A stretch of 49,730 bases of DNA from a virus. The translations under genes and the position numbers were made by a program. Under the pieces are notes generated by a model. It ran no database searches and was not told the origin of the DNA. It saw only the letters and a list, made by a program, of their open reading frames with translations. The stretch covers positions 1 through 49,730 of IMG/VR virus record IMGVR_UViG_3300031918_000041. One strand, given 5' to 3'. Below, one piece after another: positions 33,301 through 42,660 of the stretch; within the stretch, counting starts at the first letter, position 1, and the number at the start of each line of letters is the position of its first letter.

Positions 33301-34723
33301 GTTTCTGCATTCCGTCGAGAGAGAAGTCAGTAGCCACCGTGCCTTCCCCGGAGGGATGCTCTTGAAGCAGGACATTATACCCTGCGGCCTTTGCCTGTTC
33401 AGGCGACCCATGAAATTCATGCGCGGGCTCATTGATATTGGGCGAGCGGGATTCCCCGCCTTCTTTTCCCGGTATAGTAATGGTTGGGGTGCCGATTTCC
33501 CCTTCTTTCGGGATACTGATCTGCGCGTTCGCCGGGAGGGGCTTCAACAAGCGTTGGATCTGCTCGCCCTTGGCGCTGGCGGCTTCCCCCACCTCGTTCA
33601 TCACCGCATCGTGCGAGATGCCTTGAGTTTCGGCTAGAGCGTCCACTTTTGCCTCATTGGAAAGCAACGGGTCAGACGCGATGCTCCGCACTTCTTTTGA
33701 GAGATGGTTAAGCGAAAGATACGACATACCGACCGACACGGCAGCATCGGTGGAAGCAGCAAACTTCTGCGCCGTCGTCTTGTTCGGGTCTCGTAGGATG
33801 CCGGGCAAAGCGTCAAACTGTTGAATCGCTCCTTCGGTCATGCCCTTTGAGAAAATAGCGGTAGCTGCTGTTTCGGCGGGGGTGATCGCAGCAGTAGCCC
33901 CCAATGCTTCTGTTCCGGCTTTCGCTGCGGCAACCTCAGTGCCTGCTCCAGCAGTCAGAAGACCACCCGGACTCGTCACCATATTCCAAACTTTGGCGAA
34001 AGGCTGGTAGACGGCTTTGATCGAACTCAGTTTAACCGAACCCATCGTTCCGATAGGAATCTCTACATTTTCGTCTTCCTTGGTGATCGGTTTCGCCAGA
34101 GGCGTCATCGCGTTCTGTTTGCCAATCTCTTGTCCCGGAGCCCAGAGTGGTAGCGCCAGTGGGGATTTGTCCGAACCGAAAAGTTGCTCCTCACCGGAAG
34201 TCTCGCCTATGGCACGACGCATCTGACCCGTGGTTAACGGCGTCCCATCATCCTTTTGTTTTTGAGTCTGCTCTTGCGGGGATAAGTTCTGAGTAAACCC
34301 CGGCCCGAGTTTTGCTTCTTGGTCGCGCTGATCGCGTGCCTGCTCGCCAGGAGATGGGCGAAGAATCGCCGCAGCGCCGTGAACCAGACCCCAGCCACCG
34401 ATCGCATCGAGAGTAGGGGTAGCCGCCATCGCCTTGTTGGCCTCAGTCGCACGTTCGGAGATCGCTGTACCCAGTTCCTGGATACTACCAGTCACTTTAT
34501 GCCAAGACCGCTCCAGCCAGTTGGGCTCCTGCATATCCTCTGACGTAGCAGCGCGCAGTTGCGGCATCTCGTCGGGTTTGCTCAGACTCGCCACCTCGGG
34601 CGGAGTCCATGCGGGTTTTGCTTCAGCCACTTCGGGGGGCTGCCAAGTGGTCTGAGTTCCGGTATCCGGCGCTTGCCCTATTGCCGAGACTTCAGGTGGG
34701 GTCCAAGTGTCATTGGCGGGCAT
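30335..34723 (-). CDS. giant internal virion/ejection protein (probable)
   Basis: A 1462-residue protein at the end of the tail operon, the place and size of T7 gp16-like ejection proteins. The N-terminus has repeated W-x-PPEV motifs (residues about 7, 25, 37, and again about 490). Long Glu/Lys/Ala helical regions follow (about 600-960), with repeated A/R-x-x-xNRPxxE-x-I segments. The C-terminal third (about 1050-1462) is less repetitive. There is no signal peptide. No lytic transglycosylase motif was recognised. It probably forms part of the trans-envelope DNA ejection channel. Confidence 0.65.
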   Translation of the reverse strand: MPANDTWTPPEVSAIGQAPDTGTQTTWQPPEVAEAKPAWTPPEVASLSKPDEMPQLRAATSEDMQEPNWLERSWHKVTGSIQELGTAISERATEANKAMAATPTLDAIGGWGLVHGAAAILRPSPGEQARDQRDQEAKLGPGFTQNLSPQEQTQKQKDDGTPLTTGQMRRAIGETSGEEQLFGSDKSPLALPLWAPGQEIGKQNAMTPLAKPITKEDENVEIPIGTMGSVKLSSIKAVYQPFAKVWNMVTSPGGLLTAGAGTEVAAAKAGTEALGATAAITPAETAATAIFSKGMTEGAIQQFDALPGILRDPNKTTAQKFAASTDAAVSVGMSYLSLNHLSKEVRSIASDPLLSNEAKVDALAETQGISHDAVMNEVGEAASAKGEQIQRLLKPLPANAQISIPKEGEIGTPTITIPGKEGGESRSPNINEPAHEFHGSPEQAKAAGYNVLLQEHPSGEGTVATDFSLDGMQKLVETEGETPSAGAWEPPEVRAAKTESPDITAEQAARNRANGIIIRTDKDGNVIQDPSSGETYGIAARVSAARAKAGKIEPIQPGEGTTPQEIIQQGRDLIAKGADPQAVADRVRNTGASSPEDVAIARAHGEDLAQAAKAAADKFGVDSPEYAAAKKADFDWQQNVIQPMRTAWHKKGMAMQGETDIDTESYHGLAKAVHAVTGEELDPKQAKEAKDLSDQAAGLRDQVEALKQKVLEGVKKAAAEKAKPAKKGLGLGDYFKDSAAEARARVSDRLGKLVSKSVVEWENTGGLLSTENLSDLATIAADHLARGLDAGVELGKEFGDWVKPHLDTILQKANEAIQSAYETKSAAALEARRVQLTDRVTELEKKIKAGDLSTEPKKANRPATETIEPLIQQRDALNKQLSDLRKEAAKPTEAELVQRKVDAINKQIEEKRATLASGDVEAKPKELNRPQPEAIEKAKQELEDVNRQIAEARKAIPANEEKNATQDVWMRAKDLLEKGEDDYPSIVNKIATDTGLPEEQVHKILAGPKEVRTMTDEMYRKMADRRNLVRQAQDWVKDQQTPGYIKAIKLLPNAMFRVATALHGTVFGVTHGAINIFNPLEWSTYWPNFLRQFKLMGVHDGGAYHERMMQQLEADPLFDFASRAGLNNSPHRVTDDFQSAWTTHYLRQIGLMGNRGMDAIKIMRQAMFNNAWEKYSPELRSLDDAKLLADAINHATGSIRTRLPGWTQYTFFSARLEGSRWAWMIQDPAKAGEIFTRWASGKDTTYGERQFALRELKHKAAIVGTYMGLLAANQGLLSASDSKQKINFTDPMKPDFLNFKAGGKELSPVSPMLGLVRLAANLFHITMGTRDKFEKRDTKFGEATQKVGEYARGRLSPFAGVSTDVAMGADAVGRQMPWTDMELPASGKVSLNMLRQEERKYTYTEYATTHFLPLFAEEAVREVWKKQGVGETTMQHWIDGLSTAALMGTTGFKLKEDTSVKK

Positions 34724-35638
34724 TTATTTTTTGGTTATTTCCTGCCCGTTCCACCAGTATTTTGACCCTGAAGGGATTTTCGCGTACTCTTCGGGGGTGA
34801 CGTTTTTCTGATGTGAATCAGAAGCCGAAGCCGAACCCTTGAGAGTGTTCTCGGCTTCGGTGCGTAGGGTTTGTGCTTTTGCGATACGCGCCTTATACCC
34901 TTCTTCATCGCCAGTGAGTTTTAACATCGCGGCATTCTTCTCTTCGCTATCCGCTAAAGAAGTGTACGCCTCCGCCACTTTAATGGGGGTCATACCGCCA
35001 GCGATCAAAGATTTAGTGTTACCCCGCATCGTCTCCAGCTCTTTTGCTGCGGTTGCTTTCTTATCCTCAACGCTCAAAGCCGTTTCAGCCTTACCCGCAG
35101 CGATATTTTCCGCCGTGTCTCCTCTCATCCCTTGGACGGTCTGGCGACTAAGGCTATTCGCTTTGGCCACTTCTATATCCCCGGTGATCTTCATGTCGGC
35201 CATTTTCCCTTTGTAATTCTCTACTCGGGCTCCATTTACCGCCTCCACGAAAGGTTTATACGCCGGAAGTTGGCCTAACCAAGCGGTTTTAGCCTGAAAA
35301 GAAGAGAGCGCACGATCCTTCTCGTCGTAGTCCTCCAGTTGCATGATGTCTTGAAATTCAGTATTCAGATCCCCGGACGCCTGTGCGGCCTTGGTCATCA
35401 AGTTCTGCGTCTGGACAACGTGATTGATCGTGGCATTGGCCGTAGCAATATCGGCCTGATTCTTTGCCTGAAGAACCGGCATCGCGGCTTGGAAGATCGC
35501 CTTCTGCCGTTCCTCTTGCGCCCCGCGCTGCTCCATCTGTTGGGCACGTTCCATCATGGACATACCTGAATTTTGCCCGGCGTTAAACGCCTGACCAGCA
35601 TCCCCCCCGCCTTCAAATTGTGGTGCGATAAAAGGCAT
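34724..35638 (-). CDS. internal virion protein (probable)
   Basis: A 304-residue protein, mainly alpha-helical with Gln/Ala/Lys-rich regions (about 15-200). It starts MPFIAPQFEGGGDAGQAFNAG and ends in a short G-x-KYWWNG segment. It lies directly before the giant virion protein with no gap, like the T7 gp15 position. The call is by context. Confidence 0.6.
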   Translation of the reverse strand: MPFIAPQFEGGGDAGQAFNAGQNSGMSMMERAQQMEQRGAQEERQKAIFQAAMPVLQAKNQADIATANATINHVVQTQNLMTKAAQASGDLNTEFQDIMQLEDYDEKDRALSSFQAKTAWLGQLPAYKPFVEAVNGARVENYKGKMADMKITGDIEVAKANSLSRQTVQGMRGDTAENIAAGKAETALSVEDKKATAAKELETMRGNTKSLIAGGMTPIKVAEAYTSLADSEEKNAAMLKLTGDEEGYKARIAKAQTLRTEAENTLKGSASASDSHQKNVTPEEYAKIPSGSKYWWNGQEITKK

Positions 35639-35639
35639 A

Positions 35640-36488
35640 TTATTTCCCGTTTTTATTCATCGCCGCGAGCATATCATTAAGCGAACCGTTCGCGCTCATA
35701 TCGGCTCCCGAGGGATTAGAGTTAGAGGTTGAATTATACGCCCCTATACCGGCGCTAATCGCCCCACTAGCAGCACTACCGATCTGCCCCCACATATTTG
35801 CATTCGTCTGAGAATTTGCATTCTGTGCTGCAGCATTAGCGTTAAGTGTGCCCTGCTGCATCGCCTGATTAGTCTCAGAAGCCTGGGTTTGCTGGCCAGG
35901 TGTGACGTACATCGACATCGGCGACATCGGATTCACCTTCGGGGCAATGGACGAAAGGAGGCTGGTCAACCCAGAGGCGGACTGAAGATTAGACTGCCCG
36001 TACTGAAGTTCGTTTACCCCTAGGTCGCGGAGGAGAGAGAACTGTCCTGCTTGCCCGGTACGCCCCGTAGAAACTCCTTTCTCGGCGGCAAGCCGTTGAA
36101 GATTATCCTGCACGTCTTGTGGGACAGCGTAGGGGTTATCCGCTAACTTTTGCGCCTGAGATGTGAGAGAGGAGGATAAGGCTTTATACCCTGGCATTGC
36201 CTGCTCCATGAGGCTATTCGCCTGGGATTGATTAAACGTATTGGTGCTACTTGTCAGCTTCTCGATATCCGCTTGGTTGGCTAAATTGCCCTTAACCGCT
36301 GCTGCCTGATCGGCCTGTGGGTCAATTGCCGCTGCCTGACCTGGGGCGACTTTCTTATTTTTGGAAGCAGAATAAACCGCAGTGCCCGCGGCCACGACTG
36401 CACCAGCGACCGCTGCCCACACGTACCTGGGTTGCGGGATTAACTTTAGGGTATTTCGGCCCCCGAAAAATTCAAAGTTCGGTATCAC
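35640..36488 (-). CDS. membrane-interacting internal virion protein (gp14-like, probable)
   Basis: A 282-residue protein. The GTG at 36488 overlaps the TGA of the cupin gene (GTGA); a TTG at 36521 is open but weaker. A hydrophobic, glycine/alanine-rich segment (VWAAVAGAVVAAGTAVYSA, about 23-41) is followed by a Gln/Asn/Ala-rich helical body and a Ser/Gly/Asn-rich end. This layout, and its position before two other helical virion proteins, resembles small ejection proteins that insert into the host membrane. Confidence 0.65.
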   Translation of the reverse strand: MIPNFEFFGGRNTLKLIPQPRYVWAAVAGAVVAAGTAVYSASKNKKVAPGQAAAIDPQADQAAAVKGNLANQADIEKLTSSTNTFNQSQANSLMEQAMPGYKALSSSLTSQAQKLADNPYAVPQDVQDNLQRLAAEKGVSTGRTGQAGQFSLLRDLGVNELQYGQSNLQSASGLTSLLSSIAPKVNPMSPMSMYVTPGQQTQASETNQAMQQGTLNANAAAQNANSQTNANMWGQIGSAASGAISAGIGAYNSTSNSNPSGADMSANGSLNDMLAAMNKNGK

Positions 36489-36970
36489 CGTAAAAGGACT
36501 CCTTTGGTCAGATCCACCCAACGAAGTTTTTCCTCGTCAGTCAACAGATCATTCTCGCGCTCAAAGATAATGTCATTGGCGATTTCGGCCAGATCGGTTT
36601 TCTCCGTCGCATAGAAGGCCACCCAGACGGTATCCTTAAGTGTTTCAACTAGCCGCTTCACACCCGGCTCGTTCACCCCATGAAAAGGGGCTTTGATGTG
36701 GGTGATGCCGTGGGAATCCCCAACCAACACTTCACCCTCAAGAATGGAGAACGGGCTCGGAACTTTGTGAATGCGAGAGGTGAGAATTGTACCCTTCGGG
36801 ATGAAGATTTCCCTGATGTACATCTTCATATTCGGCGAAGAAATGAAGTGATGGTGGATCGGCATCTCCACGGGAGCGAACCGCTGCACAATCTCAGCCT
36901 CCGCCCGGTCAAACTTCTGGTAGAGGGGTTCGTTCTCGGCGAGACAAGAGGGGGTAGACTCTACGATCAT
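36485..36970 (-). CDS. cupin-fold protein
   Basis: A 161-residue protein, with the ATG at 36970 overlapping the upstream stop (ATGA). The core (about 40-100) shows the cupin pattern: MPIHHHFISS, IREIFIPKGTILTSRIHKV, SILEGEVLVGD and a later PFHG with His. No metal-ligand set is certain. Cupin-like proteins occur in phage virion operons with unknown role. It is placed between the collar fibre and internal proteins. Confidence 0.65.
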   Translation of the reverse strand: MIVESTPSCLAENEPLYQKFDRAEAEIVQRFAPVEMPIHHHFISSPNMKMYIREIFIPKGTILTSRIHKVPSPFSILEGEVLVGDSHGITHIKAPFHGVNEPGVKRLVETLKDTVWVAFYATEKTDLAEIANDIIFERENDLLTDEEKLRWVDLTKGVLLR

Positions 36971-37734
36971 AATTTCTGGATCGTGTAAAGGAACCAAGTG
37001 GGCTGCATGACGTTGAACGCAGTTCCACCGCCGACGGCATCCGTGCTGCGGGCAACCGGGGTCTCGCCGCCTGAACCGTCCTTCCACACATCGATACCGA
37101 GGTTGTTTCGACTCATACGCTCCGTATAGAGGCCAGAAATAGGGTGGGAGTGGGATACCAGTTCATCGACAGTCTGAAGATGCTCTTCTTCTCCGAGGTA
37201 GGTTTCAGGAACGCGATCTGAGAAGCCATGGGTCGAACCCGTACCGGCCACGCCAAACGTACAGCCGACGGCATCCGTAACTTGAGCCCAGCCGGGGTAC
37301 TTCGCCAAGATAGTTGCAAGCGTGGTACCGCGCACCATACGGATCTCACCCTGCCGCCCATCTGCCGTCACCCAGGCAGTGCCATTCCAGATGCAGAGGC
37401 CCGCGCCGTCGGTGGCGAAGTACATCTGCCCGACACCGATCGCAACGGGGGCAGAGGCGAACGTGCCGGACTGCGGAAGGACTTGCACCCGATCCCAGAT
37501 GGAACCGGTCCAGGCGTACCAGCCAATGCCGTGGAACGAACCATCAGTACGGAACCAAGGTTTGTTCTGGTCGGCGGTGGCGGGGGTCGTGGGGCCGTAA
37601 TTGATGCCGGAGAAATTCTCGTCCCCCGTGATCGCCAGATACTCCGCGATCAAGTTCTCTAAGTCCTGCATGGTGCCGGGGAACTCCGTACCCGAGGGTA
37701 AAGTCAGTGCCTGAAGTTGGAGGTTAAGACCCAT
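36967..37734 (-). CDS. tail fibre/collar-domain protein
   Basis: A 255-residue protein. The middle has FATDGAGLCIWNGTAWVTAD and the C-terminal region has VSHSHPISGLY (His-containing, about 200), followed by the end FNVMQPTWFLYTIQKL. This is the phage tail-collar/fibre-tip pattern (HxH, then NxxPxxxL). It is probably a short fibre or head-fibre tip. It overlaps the cupin gene. Confidence 0.75.
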   Translation of the reverse strand: MGLNLQLQALTLPSGTEFPGTMQDLENLIAEYLAITGDENFSGINYGPTTPATADQNKPWFRTDGSFHGIGWYAWTGSIWDRVQVLPQSGTFASAPVAIGVGQMYFATDGAGLCIWNGTAWVTADGRQGEIRMVRGTTLATILAKYPGWAQVTDAVGCTFGVAGTGSTHGFSDRVPETYLGEEEHLQTVDELVSHSHPISGLYTERMSRNNLGIDVWKDGSGGETPVARSTDAVGGGTAFNVMQPTWFLYTIQKL

Positions 37735-37778
37735 GTGAGTTGGAGATAAGACGGTTTAATGGGGATGTCACGCGCAAA

Positions 37779-40700
37779 CTATCTGCCTAAGGGGGTGATT
37801 AGGTAGGTGTTCAGGGTGTTGTAAAGATCGAGAGCCTCCGCAGTAGATAGAGTCCCATCGGTAACGACTGCGGCTAAGAAATTCGCACGATAAGGGTAAT
37901 ATGCCCCACCTTGATACTGGGCGGCAAAAACAAGCGGGTTCGTCGTCGGTGTAGCATCCGAAGCCGATCCGGAGGCAATTAAACTGCCGTTTTTGTAAAG
38001 TTCAAGTGATGTGGAGTTGATCCTCTGCCCATAGTAAAACCCTGAGGTAACTCCCGCCCCACTGTCGGTAACGGCGGTATCGGAACCCCAGCGGAACGCG
38101 GTAAAAGTATCTGATAATTTAAGGGCAAAAGTGGTACTTCCGTCCCGAGTATCAAGGACTTCATCCCCGAACCCGGCTGTCGGGAGGACCGGAGACTTGA
38201 GGAACACACCAATACCGCCTTTGCTTGTTCCGCCATTTGTATCCGCAGGTGAAACGGGAAGGGTAAGACGTTTGTCTGAACTGCCGTCATTAAGCAGTCC
38301 CCCGGTTTTCGTTAAGTCAGAGTCAACAAAACCCGACTTGGCGCTCTTACCTTTAGATAGTTTGTCGATCAGGGGCACCGTAGCGGTATCCAGCATCTCT
38401 GGGAATAGTGGTAGTAGATAGATCAGCTTGCCGTAATAAGACTTGCCCAGCAACTGAACCAACAGCGTATTGGCGATGGCGATGTCAGCGTCATTAACCA
38501 GTCCACCTGAAGCAATCAGGGTGTTGACCCAGGCTACTGTCGCTATGTTGAGCGTCGGGGATAGGGTTAGGCTGAAAGGCCACGCCCGACCGAGTAAACC
38601 ATTAGCAAGCAGGAACGATTCCAGGTCCGTAAGAGGGCGCTTCCAGTAGCCGAGGCGTTGAACCCGGCGCGTCGAGGGATTACTTGTAGCTGTTCCACCA
38701 ATACGAAGAGGGGCTGTGCCCCAGCTTTGGGGGAGGTGGGGGTAAGTAAACGTTTTCTTTGCCCCTTGTAGCCACATCGTCAGCGTCTTGGTGGTTATAT
38801 CCCACATGACGATAAAGAATATCCACTGGTTATTGACTGGTGTGATACCGGTGTCGAAAGCCGCGGTAACATTTCCCAACTGCCCATAAATCGAAAGCGA
38901 TGGAGTAGTGGTTAGCTGAATCTTGAACTGGTCAATCCCTGTATCGGATTTAGAGATTACAAAAGGTTGGGAAGAAATATCACTGGAGTTTATAAACGCA
39001 GCGTAGGTAAACCCATGCGCTCCCATCTGGATCTCCTCCTGAGACGCCCGAGAGAGATATTGAGCGCCCGTAAACTGTGCGGCCAAAGCCCCATCAACCC
39101 CGGTTGTGCTGCCAATAGTGCCCCCACTCTCGGACAGGGTTAAACCCAGGATGGAACCCGCACGAGGACCGGAGGCTTCGCCTAGATCCCAATACTCAAC
39201 CGGGTCAGAACCGGTAACACGTAAAGGCTCTAGGGGTGCCTGTACAAGAATCCCCGCGGCCACAAGAGTTTCTAGCGTACCGTTAAAAATGTAGGCACCG
39301 ATTAGATTATACTCAAACGCTCCGGGATTAGAATCAGCTGCTCCGTAAAATAATATAACGTTTCCGTCGATTTCAACCAAACTCGGATCGCCGCTTTGAC
39401 CGTTTTCAAGTTGTGGCGATTCGTGGCCAATAATCAGTCCGTTCTTGGCCCAATTGGTTAGATCGGTTGACTGCGCCCAGTAGGTGTTGGTTGGTAGAAC
39501 CCCGGCGTTAGGAGCAGCATGATACCAAACGTAATAAACCCCACTAATCTTTTGCAGGAAGGGTCCGCCGAACATTCCACCACTGGCGACCTCAAGATCA
39601 TAGAGTGGGTTGCCGCCGTTCATAACCGTAAAGGACAACCCATCGGTACTGCTAAAAATAAATATTCTCCAGATGTCGCCCGTGTCTAACCCCTCGGCCA
39701 TCATATACCAAGTTGCCCCCTCTTTTATCAGACTGGTGTTAGCCCAGCCGGTTACGCTAAGTTGGGGGGAAAGGATGATTCCATCGTCAACCCACGTCAG
39801 ACCATCGGAGGAATGGTAGCGATTCAGGGTACCGAGGCCCGAAGGGTTAGGGGTTCCGATTAGATAGTAGGTGCCCTCTATCTTCTGGACGCTAATATGC
39901 CAGAATTGTCCGACAACGCCACCATAGCCAAGACCAATTAGTGGGGTTGAATTCTTAACCCAAGTCTTACCCTTATCAGTCGAGGTAGCATAGCCAACGG
40001 CACTCTCCGTAAATCCGAAGTTATACCACATCCGAAGCAGACCACTATCGTTGAGAACATTACATTCCCCCATGCTAATTTCTTCAAAGCTCAACGAGGG
40101 AATAAGCACCGGATTACGCAGATCTAGTGGGAGTGTGGAGGTATATACCCCAACGGTGATCGGACTGTCGGTAAGCCCTGACTTAAATGCGATAGCCTTG
40201 AGGGTGGTTGTGTCTGTCAATACCACTGGGACCGTATAGAGCGTTCCCACAGTTGAACTAGGATCACTCCCATCGGTTGTGTAGCGTATGGAGGCCCCCA
40301 CGGTGATCGTTGAAATGGCTATGCTCCGCGGCATCGAATACGACCCGGGAGCCGGTTCGAAAACGGGAGCCACTACGATCGTGGGCGAAGGTACTCCATC
40401 CCCCAGGGGTATTTCATACCGCAGTTCATTACCCGTCACGTCATTAGCGATACACGTTGGTTCCTGCCCTTCGCGTTCCACGTAGTCCGGGTTATCCACT
40501 GCCTGCGCCCAGATCGCCACGCGCTCGATCTTGACCGAGCCCGTCCAAGCGAGTCGGATCTGGAATCCAAACCCCGTCGCCAAAGCGTAGGTCGTCACGT
40601 CATCAAACGTGTCGGGAATGGAGAAAGACTTCACCAGCGGGCGCTGTTCGGGTAACAGATTCTTCCAGACATGCGGCGTTGCTGTGGCCGCATCCTGCAT

Positions 40701-42197
40701 GATTGCGCAGTGTGAAGTTTCATCCCAGAGCGTCCACTTCTGATTGTTGTCGGGACGCCAGTAGACGGTAAGATCGACCTGCCCGGTGAGGTTGGATAGC
40801 CACACGTCACATCGGGTAAGGCGCTTCCGGCGCTTAGGGTCACCGAAGTCGATACGGGGGTACTCCACGAAACACTCGATAGGGGAAAGTGCGACCGGGA
40901 GTGCCGTCCCATCCGTCATAGCAGTGCCGTCAGAAATATACACGTCATCGACCTGCCCACTGTCGAACTCCCACAACCGATTGAAGCCATCCTGATCGGA
41001 CGAGATGCCGAAAGCTCGACTCTGGCCGTTAAACTCGCCCTTTACCAGCTGCGTCCAGTCCACACCCTGCCAAGTGCCGTTGTACGCGGGCGGGGACTGC
41101 CCTTGCATAGTGGAGACAGGGGCGAAATCCAGACTGACTAGATCCCGATGCGAAACCCCGCCTTGGGTATTGAGGAAAGGCGAACTAGTCATCAACAGCC
41201 GATTGTCAAAATAGACGCCCGACGAGAAGCCGAGAAGTTGCTGGCTGTCGAACTCCACCAGACGACTTACCTCACGGGAGATCGGTACGTTGGCGTCCGA
41301 CTGCGCCCCGCGGTACTGCGCATAATAGGCGTTGGAAAGTGATGTATTCAGCGAACGGATACCTCCAAGCGCGTCTCGGAACATGAGGTCTTGGTTGACC
41401 TGTACGATGGTCCGACCCGAGGGCGTGCCTACGTTACGCATGGCGTTCGTCACGAAGCCTGGGTACGAGGCCCAGGAGTCGCGCTGGGTGATGTCGGCAC
41501 GGATGGTATCCACGTAGTTGCGACCGAGCGCCACCAAGGCACCATAGTCACTCGTGCCCGTGACGGGGATGAAGGACAGACCGGTGATGGCATCGTTGAA
41601 GACGAGCGCGCCGCCGCCGGAGAGATACTGGTTCTCGGTGAAGAGCAGCTCCGTCCCGGCGTCCGCGGTGCGAATGTCGCCCGCCACGAGTTGGTTGCCC
41701 TGAATCGCCACCCAGAGCCGCCCGTTTCCGTAAGCCATCTGCAGGCCGATCGGAACCTCAGTCTTGAGCCGATCCGCCCGGCGCGCCGTGGAGCCGTCGT
41801 AGATGATGGCGTCCGATTGGCCGTCTTGAATGAGAAAAGACTCAACCGTTTGGCACATCCAAACCTGCTTGATGATCGGGCTGTTGTAGAACGGAAGAAC
41901 GATCGGCTCGTAGGAGAAGTCCCCGTTGCGGATACCGATGCGCAGACGGTACGGAACGCCACCGATCATGGCGACCAGCATACCCCCTTGAATGTTGAAG
42001 TAGCCCACTCCTTGCACGAGGCCGGAGGGCAGGTACCTGCGCTGATGGATGTTGGGCCGCGTGTGGATCTTGGTGCCCCGGAAGCTGACGTTCATCCCCC
42101 AGGCGGTCTGGTTGGCCGGAAGCAAATCCGGCGAGACGGCGGACGACACGCCGCCGGAAAAAGTCTCAAGATTATACGGCTGCCAGGTTTGGTCCAT
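37779..42197 (-). CDS. tail nozzle fused to beta-propeller and LamG-type domains
   Basis: A 1472-residue virion protein. The N-terminal about 600 residues resemble podoviral tail-tube/nozzle proteins (start MDQTWQPYNLETFSGGVSSAV, and a position after the adaptor). About 608-686 is a chitobiase/hexosaminidase C-terminal-type module (SIRYTTDGSDPSSTV). About 694-976 is a five-bladed glycosidase-like propeller (RMWYNFG, YHSSDGLTWVDD, YYVWYHAAP, VILFYGAADS). About 999-1200 is a concanavalin/LamG-like domain (YWDLGEASG, FTYAAFINSSD). The end (about 1316-1472) is unassigned. It is an unusually large nozzle carrying adsorption or enzyme domains. The propeller is paralogous to that in the fibre at 13872. 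Confidence 0.78.
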   Translation of the reverse strand: MDQTWQPYNLETFSGGVSSAVSPDLLPANQTAWGMNVSFRGTKIHTRPNIHQRRYLPSGLVQGVGYFNIQGGMLVAMIGGVPYRLRIGIRNGDFSYEPIVLPFYNSPIIKQVWMCQTVESFLIQDGQSDAIIYDGSTARRADRLKTEVPIGLQMAYGNGRLWVAIQGNQLVAGDIRTADAGTELLFTENQYLSGGGALVFNDAITGLSFIPVTGTSDYGALVALGRNYVDTIRADITQRDSWASYPGFVTNAMRNVGTPSGRTIVQVNQDLMFRDALGGIRSLNTSLSNAYYAQYRGAQSDANVPISREVSRLVEFDSQQLLGFSSGVYFDNRLLMTSSPFLNTQGGVSHRDLVSLDFAPVSTMQGQSPPAYNGTWQGVDWTQLVKGEFNGQSRAFGISSDQDGFNRLWEFDSGQVDDVYISDGTAMTDGTALPVALSPIECFVEYPRIDFGDPKRRKRLTRCDVWLSNLTGQVDLTVYWRPDNNQKWTLWDETSHCAIMQDAATATPHVWKNLLPEQRPLVKSFSIPDTFDDVTTYALATGFGFQIRLAWTGSVKIERVAIWAQAVDNPDYVEREGQEPTCIANDVTGNELRYEIPLGDGVPSPTIVVAPVFEPAPGSYSMPRSIAISTITVGASIRYTTDGSDPSSTVGTLYTVPVVLTDTTTLKAIAFKSGLTDSPITVGVYTSTLPLDLRNPVLIPSLSFEEISMGECNVLNDSGLLRMWYNFGFTESAVGYATSTDKGKTWVKNSTPLIGLGYGGVVGQFWHISVQKIEGTYYLIGTPNPSGLGTLNRYHSSDGLTWVDDGIILSPQLSVTGWANTSLIKEGATWYMMAEGLDTGDIWRIFIFSSTDGLSFTVMNGGNPLYDLEVASGGMFGGPFLQKISGVYYVWYHAAPNAGVLPTNTYWAQSTDLTNWAKNGLIIGHESPQLENGQSGDPSLVEIDGNVILFYGAADSNPGAFEYNLIGAYIFNGTLETLVAAGILVQAPLEPLRVTGSDPVEYWDLGEASGPRAGSILGLTLSESGGTIGSTTGVDGALAAQFTGAQYLSRASQEEIQMGAHGFTYAAFINSSDISSQPFVISKSDTGIDQFKIQLTTTPSLSIYGQLGNVTAAFDTGITPVNNQWIFFIVMWDITTKTLTMWLQGAKKTFTYPHLPQSWGTAPLRIGGTATSNPSTRRVQRLGYWKRPLTDLESFLLANGLLGRAWPFSLTLSPTLNIATVAWVNTLIASGGLVNDADIAIANTLLVQLLGKSYYGKLIYLLPLFPEMLDTATVPLIDKLSKGKSAKSGFVDSDLTKTGGLLNDGSSDKRLTLPVSPADTNGGTSKGGIGVFLKSPVLPTAGFGDEVLDTRDGSTTFALKLSDTFTAFRWGSDTAVTDSGAGVTSGFYYGQRINSTSLELYKNGSLIASGSASDATPTTNPLVFAAQYQGGAYYPYRANFLAAVVTDGTLSTAEALDLYNTLNTYLITPLGR

Positions 42198-42198
42198 G

Positions 42199-42660
42199 TT
42201 AGTTTACGATCCAGATCGCGTAAAGCCCGTCGAGCAAAGTGATCGGTGCCGGGTTTATGTTCGTAGCAAGGATGTTAATGAACCCCGCCGCAACCACTTT
42301 CGCCAAGAGTACCACGTAGTCCCCGAGCGCCACGTTCTGCACGAACACCACACTGTCGAGCGTCACACCGGGTACGACCACGCCTTGAGTCGTGGACTCC
42401 AGCGGGCGAAGGTCATGCTCCGCCCAGAGGACCTCGGCGCTGACAAAAGTGACCGAGCCCGCGGGGGCGGGTAGATCTGCGGGGATGAACTTCTTCCCGT
42501 TCCAGACGGGCACTTGGCCGACCTTGAAGCCCTTACCGGTAAGACTGCCCATGTCCACACCAGAGGGCGGCGTTGTCGGCAGGTTGGCAGCGGAGATGAC
42601 GCCGATGATCCCACTTGCGGGAACCTGGGCCGCCCAATCGCTGCGACTTACCTTACTCAT
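42199..42660 (-). CDS. virion hypothetical protein
   Basis: A 153-residue protein. The N-terminus has a fibre-like GKGFKVGQVPVWNGKKFIPADLPAP segment. The C-terminus ends in a beta-rich domain (VFVQNVALGDYVVLLAKVV and a final YAIWIVN) seen in small phage structural proteins. It is coupled to the adaptor gene by a 4-bp overlap at 42657-42660. It may be a head or tail decoration protein. Confidence 0.65.
   Translation of the reverse strand: MSKVSRSDWAAQVPASGIIGVISAANLPTTPPSGVDMGSLTGKGFKVGQVPVWNGKKFIPADLPAPAGSVTFVSAEVLWAEHDLRPLESTTQGVVVPGVTLDSVVFVQNVALGDYVVLLAKVVAAGFINILATNINPAPITLLDGLYAIWIVN

Noticed and set aside
41391-42242. 283-residue plus-strand ORF opposite the nozzle gene
   Set aside because: It is a shadow of the minus-strand 1472-residue frame, rich in Arg/Val/Asp as expected from GC-rich complement.
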